Shown here piece after piece: positions 1 through 6,439 of a DNA stretch of 37,092 bases. Below the pieces are notes generated by a model that had not been told where the DNA came from, searched no databases, and saw only the letters and a list, made by a program, of their open reading frames with translations. A program made the position numbers and the translations under genes. The DNA comes from Akkermansiaceae bacterium UBA2367 (GTDB lineage: Bacteria; Verrucomicrobiota; Verrucomicrobiia; Verrucomicrobiales; DEV007). Location: positions 1 to 37,092 of the forward strand of contig DDTJ01000038.1 of NCBI GenBank assembly GCA_002344525.1, written 5' to 3'. Position 1 is the first letter of the stretch; every line of letters begins with the position of its first letter.

Positions 1-757
1 TCGTGATCGAGACCGTGAGGGGGAAGGAGTTTTCGGGATGCGCGCCCCCGGCGAGGTCGAAGGTTGGCGTGGACAGACGCGGCGGCGGCGGCGGCGGCGG
101 GGGAGCGGGCGGGCCGGGGTCCTCCGGCTCGGGTTCAGGCTCGGGATCTCCGGGGGAGGAGTCGGTGACGCCCGGATTCGTAGAGAATTTGGAGGGACCG
201 CCCGGAGCGTTGGGGGTCGCGGTGGAGGCGTGGTCCCACACCCAAGTCGAGGTCGCCGCGTAGCTCACGGCCCCGGCGTCGCGATCCTCCAATGTCGCGG
301 CGACTTCCGCGAGGCTGTCGTCGAGGACGAATTCGATCCCGTTCCCGCTCGACTCGGAGACGAACCGTTTGGCTGCGGTATCGTAGCGGGCGCGCAGCTT
401 CCAACTGGAGTCCGGCACTGCCACGGCGGCGATGCGGGGGTCGATGAGGCGGCCCGAAGGCGCTCCGGCGTGCCGCGCCCGCTCCGCTTTGGAACGTGTC
501 GTCTTCAGCTTCGCGAGGACGGCGTTCGCATCGCCATGCCCGTCCAGCGACCCGCCGCTGGCTTGGTACAGGGTGATCGCCGAGTTCAGCGCCTGCACGT
601 CGGCCTCCAGCTTGCGGTGCTGGGTGTTGCGGGTCACCCCCGTCACCGTCACGGCACCGATCGCGGCGATGACCGAGATTAGGGCGACGGTCAAAAGAAC
701 CTCGACGAGCGACAGGCCGCTGGAGTGTCGATGGAAGGATGAAGGGGAGATGTTCAT
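1..757 (-). CDS. Type IV pilin-like / type II secretion pseudopilin, 3' end off window
   Basis: The minus-strand frame is open from ATG 757 to the left edge, giving 252 residues without a stop. The N-terminus has a short basic leader ending in Gly14, followed by LSLVEVLLTVALISVIAAIG. This is a class III (prepilin peptidase) signal: cleavage after Gly, Glu at +5, and a hydrophobic helix. The globular part is followed by a PEPEPEPE stretch, a run of eight prolines, and then TPTFDLAGGAHPENSFPLTV, which resembles the start of a chitobiase/hexosaminidase C-terminal (CHB_HEX_C-like) module. The protein should be inserted in the inner membrane and built into a pseudopilus or pilus. It is divergent from a secretin gene, which supports that role. 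The exact system (type II secretion or type IV pilus-like) cannot be told. The extra C-terminal module is odd for a pseudopilin and suggests an exposed or binding tail. Confidence 0.85.
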   Translation of the reverse strand, partial: MNISPSSFHRHSSGLSLVEVLLTVALISVIAAIGAVTVTGVTRNTQHRKLEADVQALNSAITLYQASGGSLDGHGDANAVLAKLKTTRSKAERARHAGAPSGRLIDPRIAAVAVPDSSWKLRARYDTAAKRFVSESSGNGIEFVLDDSLAEVAATLEDRDAGAVSYAATSTWVWDHASTATPNAPGGPSKFSTNPGVTDSSPGDPEPEPEPEDPGPPAPPPPPPPPRLSTPTFDLAGGAHPENSFPLTVSIT

Positions 758-841
758 TGTAAAAACAATAATAAACATAATAAACGCAAAATCCAGACGC
801 AAGAAATTTTTGAAAAATTCTAATAATTCTAAAATATTCGC

Positions 842-869
842 TTGTGTCTCTAAAAATTCATAAGATAAT
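842..869 (+). promoter_or_regulatory. Candidate sigma70-type promoter for the secretin gene
   Basis: TTGTGT at 842-847 and GATAAT at 864-869 are separated by 16 bases. Transcription would start about 20 bases before the secretin ATG. The whole gap 758-895 is strongly AT-rich in an otherwise GC-rich window, and it must also serve the divergent pseudopilin gene. This was assigned by eye only. Confidence 0.45.
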
Positions 870-895
870 GAAATCCGTAATTTTAAGAAATCGCG

Positions 896-3310
896 ATGAA
901 GCATTCCCTCATCCTCCTCGCTACCGTCGTGTCCTTTGCTGGATCACCCGCCCGTGCCCAGATCGGACAGCAGATGGCGCTGTCGAACTCGCCCGCCTAC
1001 GAGGCTGCCGCCGCCCCCCTGCGCAACGCGCCCCCGATGCAGTTCAGCTTCTCGAAAGCGGTCCTGAGCGAAGTGATGCGCATGTTGGCCGAGGAGGCCG
1101 GGATCGGGTTCTTCGGACTGCCTGACGGCGTGGGCAGCGGATCGGACCTCGTCACCTTCACCCTCAACGCCAGCCCCTTCGTCGCCCTCGAGACCCTCGC
1201 GAAGGCGAACGGCGTCGCCCTGATCTACGACAACGGCATTTGGTACCTGCGTCCCGCGAACGACCAGGAGCTGATCGGCCGCATCTACGAGATCAACTAC
1301 AACGCGCAGGAGCTCGTCACGAAAAACAGCCAGTCCACCAGCTCCGGCGGGGGAGGGGGCTCGCAAAGCGGGGGAGGCTCGGCGAGTTCGGGCCTGAGTC
1401 TGCAAGGCTCCCCCGACTTCTTCGTCACCGAGCCTTCGCGCATTCTTGAGGACATCCAGAACATCCTCGACATCCCCGCCTCCGGGGGCAACGCCCATTT
1501 CGCCCCGACCGCCTCCGTGGACAACGTCGCGCAGCTCTCCGTGGGCGGGTTCCAAGGCCAGCCCGACCTCGTCTACCGCCAACCCCAGCAGAGACCGGGT
1601 GTCGTTACCGCTGCCCTGGCCGGTAGCGAGACCGTCCAGCAGTCGAAGGTCATCTGGAACAGCGACTCGAACACCCTCTACGTTGTCGCCTCGCGCCAGC
1701 AGCACCAGTGGATCGAGGCCTACCTCGCCTCCGCCGACCGGCCCCAGCCCATGATCGCCGTCGAGGTGAAGTTCGTCGAGACCAGCCGCGACCCCAGCTC
1801 CGACCTCGGCATCGACTGGGACGGTGTCCTCGGCTCAAACGGCCTTGAGGTGACTCTCTCGGACAACTCCGGCCCCATCAATCTGAACCACATCGGCGGC
1901 TACTCCCTCCCCACCGCCGTGCTCAGCTACAGCGACCTGAACCTGAAGCTGCGAGCCATCTACAACGACCGCAAGACCCGCATGGTCTCCTACCCGCGCA
2001 TGGTCACCCTCGACAACCGCGAGGTCTCCTTCCGCAGCGTCGTGAACCAGCCCGTGCTCGGATCCAGCTCCAGCGCCAGCCTCGGCGCGGGGGCCACCGA
2101 GACCTCCTCGGTCGAATACCTGCCCATCGGCACGGTCATCAACATCCTGCCAAAGCGCATGGCGGGGAACAAGATCCTCCTCAACGTCTCCGTGACCGTC
2201 TCCGACATCATCGGCACCGAAGTCATCAACGGCAACCCCTATCCCATCGCCACCTCGCGGGTCTACACCGCGCCCCTCACCGTGCAGAGCGGCTACACCG
2301 TCGCCATCAGCGGACTCGACGCCGCCCGCACGAACGAGAACGAGACGGGGGTCCCCGTCCTCGGTCGACTCCCCCTCATCGGCGGCGCCTTCAAGAACCG
2401 CAAGCAGGACCGCAGCCGCCAGCACCTCATGATGCTCATCACCCCCGTCGCCCTCAACACCGGCACCGAAGGGCTGACCGAGAAGCCCATCACCCGCGAG
2501 CCGTGGAAGGCCGCGCCGACTCACCAACCCGTCGCTTACGGCAAGTCCCCGGTCTACGAACCCCACCGCCAGCCCCTGCGCGCCCAGCCGGTCGACAGCA
2601 TCGAGGACATCGACGACGTTCCCGGCTACCACGAGAGCGCCTCCGGTCGCAAGGCGAACCGCACCTTCGGCAGAGGGGCGGGGACGAGGGAGCCCGAGTT
2701 CGTCGAAGCCATCGAGCTCAGCCCCGCCGCCAAGGTCGAGTATCCCGATCCCATCGCGCCGGTTTCGAACGGGGCCACGATGCGCCCGAGAACCACCGCC
2801 CCCGTGTCCTCCGCGCCGAACACTCCCATGGTCGTCGTCGAGACTCCCGAACCCGTCACCGCTCCGGCTCCGGTGGCGGCCAAAGCCGGGGACAAGACAG
2901 GGTCAGGCGGCGCGTCCGACCCTCTCCAGCCCGCTGCGGGGCACGCGTCTTCCGCCGCCGCTCCCGCTGCTCCCGCCGTCCAGGAGGAGAAGCAGGACCC
3001 CCGGATCGCCGGTATCCGTGGCGGCATCGACAAGCTCAAAGCCGAGCTCGGCAAAGTGCCCGAAGGGGAAGGAAAGCTCTCGCCCGACGACGCCCAGCTC
3101 GTCCTCAACGTCCACGGCGAGACTCAGAAGCTGCTCGATCAGGTCGAGGAAGTGCGTGGCGACAAGAGCAAACCCCTCGCCGGAGAGCTTGGCGACACTT
3201 GGTGGGATCTCATCCATCTGAAGTCGCAGGCCGCGAAGCTGAGCCGCCGCTCTCCCGAAAGCCTTGCCGTGAAGGCTGGTGATGGGGGTGAAGGGGCGAA
3301 GGAGGAGTGA
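896..3310 (+). CDS. Secretin (GspD/PilQ-like outer-membrane channel) with long C-terminal tail
   Basis: The 804-residue protein has a Sec signal peptide (cleavage near ARA-Q, residue 21). Residues about 48-118 look like an N0/STN domain. A second N-domain (about 120-280) is interrupted by a Gly/Ser-rich loop, GGGGGSQSGGGSASSG. The secretin core spans about 285-520, from PMIAVEVKFVE through VPVLGRLPLIGGAF to LMMLITPV, the usual C-terminal signature of the family. Such proteins form the gated outer-membrane ring of type II secretion, type IV pilus or competence systems. About 284 residues follow the core: a Pro/Ala-rich stretch, then a charged helical segment from about residue 701 that may form a coiled coil. 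The single N1-like domain is closer to PilQ-type or short secretins than to classical GspD. The partner pseudopilin is divergent at 757; no ATPase or platform gene is in the window. Confidence 0.9.
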   Translation: MKHSLILLATVVSFAGSPARAQIGQQMALSNSPAYEAAAAPLRNAPPMQFSFSKAVLSEVMRMLAEEAGIGFFGLPDGVGSGSDLVTFTLNASPFVALETLAKANGVALIYDNGIWYLRPANDQELIGRIYEINYNAQELVTKNSQSTSSGGGGGSQSGGGSASSGLSLQGSPDFFVTEPSRILEDIQNILDIPASGGNAHFAPTASVDNVAQLSVGGFQGQPDLVYRQPQQRPGVVTAALAGSETVQQSKVIWNSDSNTLYVVASRQQHQWIEAYLASADRPQPMIAVEVKFVETSRDPSSDLGIDWDGVLGSNGLEVTLSDNSGPINLNHIGGYSLPTAVLSYSDLNLKLRAIYNDRKTRMVSYPRMVTLDNREVSFRSVVNQPVLGSSSSASLGAGATETSSVEYLPIGTVINILPKRMAGNKILLNVSVTVSDIIGTEVINGNPYPIATSRVYTAPLTVQSGYTVAISGLDAARTNENETGVPVLGRLPLIGGAFKNRKQDRSRQHLMMLITPVALNTGTEGLTEKPITREPWKAAPTHQPVAYGKSPVYEPHRQPLRAQPVDSIEDIDDVPGYHESASGRKANRTFGRGAGTREPEFVEAIELSPAAKVEYPDPIAPVSNGATMRPRTTAPVSSAPNTPMVVVETPEPVTAPAPVAAKAGDKTGSGGASDPLQPAAGHASSAAAPAAPAVQEEKQDPRIAGIRGGIDKLKAELGKVPEGEGKLSPDDAQLVLNVHGETQKLLDQVEEVRGDKSKPLAGELGDTWWDLIHLKSQAAKLSRRSPESLAVKAGDGGEGAKEE

Positions 3311-3320
3311 GGTTCGTTCT

Positions 3321-3393
3321 CTCCTGCTCATCCTCGTCCTCCTACTCCTACTCAAAATCCGCCGAGTATGAGGACGAGTAAGGAGTAAGAGGT
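3321..3393. repeat. CTCCTACTC-word inverted repeat
   Basis: The left arm is built from imperfect CTCGTCCTC/CTCCTACTC words and the right arm is their inverted counterpart (GAGTATGAGGACGAG...). A loop of about ten bases, AAAATCCGCC, lies between them. The element fills the gap between the secretin stop and the rhomboid ATG at 3399. A second copy lies at 10816-10907. Confidence 0.8.
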
Positions 3394-3398
3394 AAACC

Positions 3399-4022
3399 AT
3401 GCCAGCCCAGCTCCTCCCCGCCGACCACCGCCGCGAGTCCGTGCTGGGCGCGGTGCGAGCGAACCTCGGCCTTCTCCTCTCCCTTGCCGCGATCCCTTGG
3501 GCGGTGGAAATCCTCGATCTCCTCCTCGCTGGCTCCCTCGACCGCTTCGGCATCCGTCCCCGCCAGTTGGCCGCCCTGCCGGGCATCGCCGCCTCGCCCT
3601 TCCTCCATGGCGGCTTCGGCCACCTCGCTTCGAACACCCTGCCCTTCCTCGCCTTGGGCGGCATCGTCCTGTTGGGCGGACGCTCCCTCTTTCTCACCGC
3701 CACTACCGTCATCCTCCTCCTCGGGGGAGGCGCGCTCTGGGTGTTCGGCCCCGGCGGCACGAACCACATCGGGGCCAGCCTCCTCGTCTTCGGCTACCTC
3801 GGCTTCCTCCTCGCTCGTGGCTTCGTCGAGCGCTCCCTCGCTTGGATCCTCGTCGCGATTGCCGTCCTCATCCTCTACGGGGGCATGGTCGCCGGCGTCC
3901 TGCCCGGAAAGCCCGGCGTTTCTTGGCAGGGGCATCTCTCGGGTTTTCTCGCGGGCTTGGTCACCGCCCGGATCCTCTTCGCGAGGGCCTCGCCGAAGGG
4001 GGAAGGGGACATGGCCGCATGA
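3399..4022 (+). CDS. Rhomboid family intramembrane serine protease
   Basis: The 207-residue protein has about six hydrophobic segments. Family marks are HGGFGHLASN (residues 70-79, the His...Asn motif of TM2), the catalytic serine in HIGASLLVFG (Ser127), and the catalytic histidine in WQGHLSGFLAG (His179). Rhomboids cleave membrane proteins within or next to their transmembrane helices. The usual GxSG is here GASL, so the glycine after the nucleophile is replaced, a change seen in a subset of bacterial rhomboid-like proteins. The Ser/His pair is intact, so activity is plausible. The gene stands alone behind the secretin, separated by a repeat hairpin, and its substrate is unknown. Confidence 0.88.
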   Translation: MPAQLLPADHRRESVLGAVRANLGLLLSLAAIPWAVEILDLLLAGSLDRFGIRPRQLAALPGIAASPFLHGGFGHLASNTLPFLALGGIVLLGGRSLFLTATTVILLLGGGALWVFGPGGTNHIGASLLVFGYLGFLLARGFVERSLAWILVAIAVLILYGGMVAGVLPGKPGVSWQGHLSGFLAGLVTARILFARASPKGEGDMAA

Positions 4023-4043
4023 CCGTCCGGTTCCTTCGCCCCA

Positions 4044-4072
4044 TTGACTAAGCACTCTTTATTTTTTAAAAA
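4044..4072 (+). promoter_or_regulatory. Candidate promoter for the LysM lipoprotein gene
   Basis: TTGACT at 4044-4049 and TAAAAA at 4067-4072 are spaced by 17 bases within an AT-rich gap. A start site near 4080 would leave a leader of about 70 bases before ATG 4152. This favours 4152 over the upstream in-frame ACG/ATG-like starts around 4044. Confidence 0.45.
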
Positions 4073-4151
4073 GGTTCAGTATATTTTAGCCAAACACGGT
4101 TCTACGAAGACCGATTGCGAATCGTTTCATCCTGTGAACTCCATCGCCACT

Positions 4152-4742
4152 ATGCGTTCCCTCCCATTGTTCCGAGTCACCGCCTTCCTCCTGTCGGGTG
4201 TCTTCGCGCCCCTGCTGCTGACCCAGTGCAAGACCACTGCGGCGAAGAGCTACAAGGATGTCAGCTACGATCCCGCGAAGCTCAAGACGCCAGGGGGGCA
4301 TGGGATGGAGCGGAAGGAATATCCCTTCGACGAGCAGGGGAACTACCGCAAGGATTGGGTGAAGAGCAATTCCAAAGGGCACGACCGCTCCGCCTCCCGG
4401 ACGGCGGCGGCGGAAGTGGCGGCGACCGGGACGACGGAGCAGGCGGCTCCCGCCTCCACTGGCTATCCGACCTATGCCGAGGCCTCCGCCGCGCGGGCCT
4501 CGGGCGGCGAGTCCGTTGGGCCCGAAAGCGCCCCCGCCCCTGCCGAGGGCGGAACCGTCCTAGCCAGTGCGCCATCCGACACGCCTCCCGCCGCTCCCGC
4601 GACGACCTACCACAAGGTCTCCTCCGGGGACACGCTTTTCTCCTTGGCGGGGCGCTACAACACCTCCGTCTCGGAATTGAAGCGCGTCAACGGCCTCAGC
4701 GGGAACGGCATCCGCGCCGGGCAGAGTCTGCGGATCCCGTGA
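4152..4742 (+). CDS. LysM-domain secreted protein, probable lipoprotein
   Basis: The 196-residue protein starts at ATG 4152, giving MRSLPLFRVTAFLLSGVFAP followed by LLLTQC. This is a hydrophobic leader ending at a cysteine, suggesting lipidation, although Gln at -1 is unusual for a lipobox. A long Ala/Pro/Ser-rich linker follows. The C-terminus (about residues 153-196) is one LysM repeat: YHKVSSGDTLFSLAGRYNTS ... LKRVNGLSGNGIRAGQSLRIP. LysM domains bind the GlcNAc-containing glycan of peptidoglycan, so the protein probably tethers to the cell wall. It has no enzymatic domain. The next gene is convergent (SET methyltransferase, minus strand). Confidence 0.85.
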   Translation: MRSLPLFRVTAFLLSGVFAPLLLTQCKTTAAKSYKDVSYDPAKLKTPGGHGMERKEYPFDEQGNYRKDWVKSNSKGHDRSASRTAAAEVAATGTTEQAAPASTGYPTYAEASAARASGGESVGPESAPAPAEGGTVLASAPSDTPPAAPATTYHKVSSGDTLFSLAGRYNTSVSELKRVNGLSGNGIRAGQSLRIP

Positions 4743-4770
4743 ACCGGGGGCGCGTCGGCGCGATCCCCGC

Positions 4771-5349
4771 TCAGGCGCTCCGTCGTCGATTCGTCGGCTT
4801 CGGGTCCGCGGCGGCTTTCGTCTTGGCCCTGACCTCGCGCCGGGCGATGCGTTTCTTCAATTCGGGCCAGTATTCCTCGCCCGCGATGTAGCCGACGCAG
4901 CGTGGCGAGCCGCAGCGGCAGGGGTGTTCCCGCCACGATTCGAGGTCGAATCCGTAGTTGTAGAAAAGTTCCTCGCCCTCCTCGATGTCGCGGAGCGCGG
5001 CGATCCAGATGCGGTCCTCCTCGATATAGGATTCGCAGTTCGGGTCGCAACTGTGGTTGATGAGGCGGGCGGAGTTCTGCGGCACGTTCCCGTCGATGTC
5101 GTGGTGGTCGTTCAGGGTGAAGATGTAGACGGCGGCGTCCCCGGTCTCCTTGGCGTAGGCGATGCGGGCCCAGCCGCGGCGGTTCGACTCCTCCTTGTCG
5201 ATCCTGTCCCCGATGTATTCGATGATGGGCGTTCCTTGCGGGATGCGTTTTTTGGCGAAGAGACCGCGTCCGTGGATGCCGGAGCGGCGCACTTCGCACC
5301 ATTTCGAGCGGCAGCGTTCGCCGGGAAGGAGGGCATTGTCTGTTTTCAT
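4771..5349 (-). CDS. SET-domain protein lysine methyltransferase with post-SET zinc motif
   Basis: The start ATG (5349) overlaps the stop of the upstream gene as ATGA, giving a 192-residue protein. It is essentially one SET domain: SGIHGRGLFA (23-32) for SAM binding, RLINHSCDPNC (95-105) with the Asn-His and cysteine of the active site, GEELFYNYGF (125-134), and a post-SET HPCRCGSPRCVGYI (142-155) whose CxCx4C plus Cys101 would hold zinc. Such enzymes transfer methyl groups from S-adenosylmethionine to lysine side chains. The tail is basic (KTKAAADPKPTNRRRSA). SET proteins of this compact, eukaryote-like form occur in Chlamydiae, Verrucomicrobia and other bacteria, with histone-like or ribosomal targets in studied cases. 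The target here is unknown. The protein lacks a signal peptide and is expected in the cytoplasm. Confidence 0.92.
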   Translation of the reverse strand: MKTDNALLPGERCRSKWCEVRRSGIHGRGLFAKKRIPQGTPIIEYIGDRIDKEESNRRGWARIAYAKETGDAAVYIFTLNDHHDIDGNVPQNSARLINHSCDPNCESYIEEDRIWIAALRDIEEGEELFYNYGFDLESWREHPCRCGSPRCVGYIAGEEYWPELKKRIARREVRAKTKAAADPKPTNRRRSA

Positions 5350-6236
5350 TCGGGAAAGGTGCCCTTCGGCCAAGGGACGGAGATTTCAACAAAGGGGGAG
5401 CCGATTCCGGGCCAGCCGCCGGGGCAATGCAGCACGCCGGAGAGCGAGGAGGGCGCTTTCGGGGCGAACTCGGGCCGCGCGAGGGTGAGCCGCAGGGCGC
5501 CCTTCGCGGGGTCGGTCGCGGAGACCTGCTGCGGCTCGTCGGAATCGACCTGCATGTCGTCGCAGAAGAAACGCATCCGGGCCGCGGCGGCGGGATCGAG
5601 GCCGGGGATGACGAGGTCCAGCTCGATGCGGTCGGGCGCGGCGAGGCGCACGGCGAAGTTCCAGGAGGACGGGGCGGGCCGGGGCGCGGCGGCACGCACG
5701 TTGGCGAAGGCCTTTGTGATCGACTCGTCGCGCGGCGGCTCCGTTCCCGGCTTCGCCACGGGGAGGGTCAGGGAAAGGTCGGCGAACCCGGGATTGCAGG
5801 AGACCGCGCAGGACATCCACGAGGCGCGGGCCGTCACGGCGATTTCTTCCGCCTCGATCTTCGCGGGCGGGGCGATCTCGGTGAGCAGCAGGACGGGGGA
5901 CTTGTAGCCATGGGCGACGATGCCCGCCATCAGCACCTCGGTGGGAGGCGGCCAGATCAATTCCCCCGCGACGAAGCCCTCGGGGAGGGTCCAGTCGATC
6001 TGTGTCGCCACACCGACGATGCCCGGCCCGCGCCAGTAGGTGTGGTGGCCGGGGAGCGGTTCGAGGAGCAGCCCGACGATGAAAGGCTCGCCCGGAACGA
6101 TGGCCGAGACGTCGGTGACGAACTGCGCCCGCCGGATGCCGGGACGCTCGACCGGCTCGGATTCGAGGGCCGTCGAGTCGCCGATCCCGGCGAGGACCAA
6201 GCCCGCGATCAGGGCCGATGGGAGGGAGCGTTGCAT
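5346..6236 (-). CDS. Secreted nDsbD-like (DsbD alpha / DsbC-fold) domain protein
   Basis: From ATG 6236 this encodes 296 residues with a signal peptide. The conserved part matches the N-terminal periplasmic domain of DsbD: VPGEPFIVGLLLEPLPGHHT, YWRGPG, IDWTLPEGF, IWPPPTEVLMAGIVAHGY and WMSCAVSCNPG. The two cysteines (143 and 147) sit where the family has its redox pair. In DsbD this domain passes electrons to periplasmic thiol proteins, but here there is no membrane domain and no thioredoxin domain. About 140 further residues of unclear fold follow. The protein may be a stand-alone periplasmic thiol or ligand-binding protein. It is the first gene of a two-gene unit with the SET methyltransferase (4-base overlap). 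Confidence 0.82.
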   Translation of the reverse strand: MQRSLPSALIAGLVLAGIGDSTALESEPVERPGIRRAQFVTDVSAIVPGEPFIVGLLLEPLPGHHTYWRGPGIVGVATQIDWTLPEGFVAGELIWPPPTEVLMAGIVAHGYKSPVLLLTEIAPPAKIEAEEIAVTARASWMSCAVSCNPGFADLSLTLPVAKPGTEPPRDESITKAFANVRAAAPRPAPSSWNFAVRLAAPDRIELDLVIPGLDPAAAARMRFFCDDMQVDSDEPQQVSATDPAKGALRLTLARPEFAPKAPSSLSGVLHCPGGWPGIGSPFVEISVPWPKGTFPE

Positions 6237-6439
6237 GGGCGCGGAACGATGGTGGAATTGCGCAGACGGCTCAACCGCTTTTTGCGGGAAGCGCAAGGCG
6301 AGTTGAGGATGGCACGGGTCGAACCCAAACGATGCGGCGCGATCCGGTTTTTGGACACGCGATCGAAAGACGCAATTCCGTGAGGCGAAGGGGCTTGTCC
6401 CGAAAGGGCGAAATCCTTTACTCTTCCGAAAGGTCGCCG

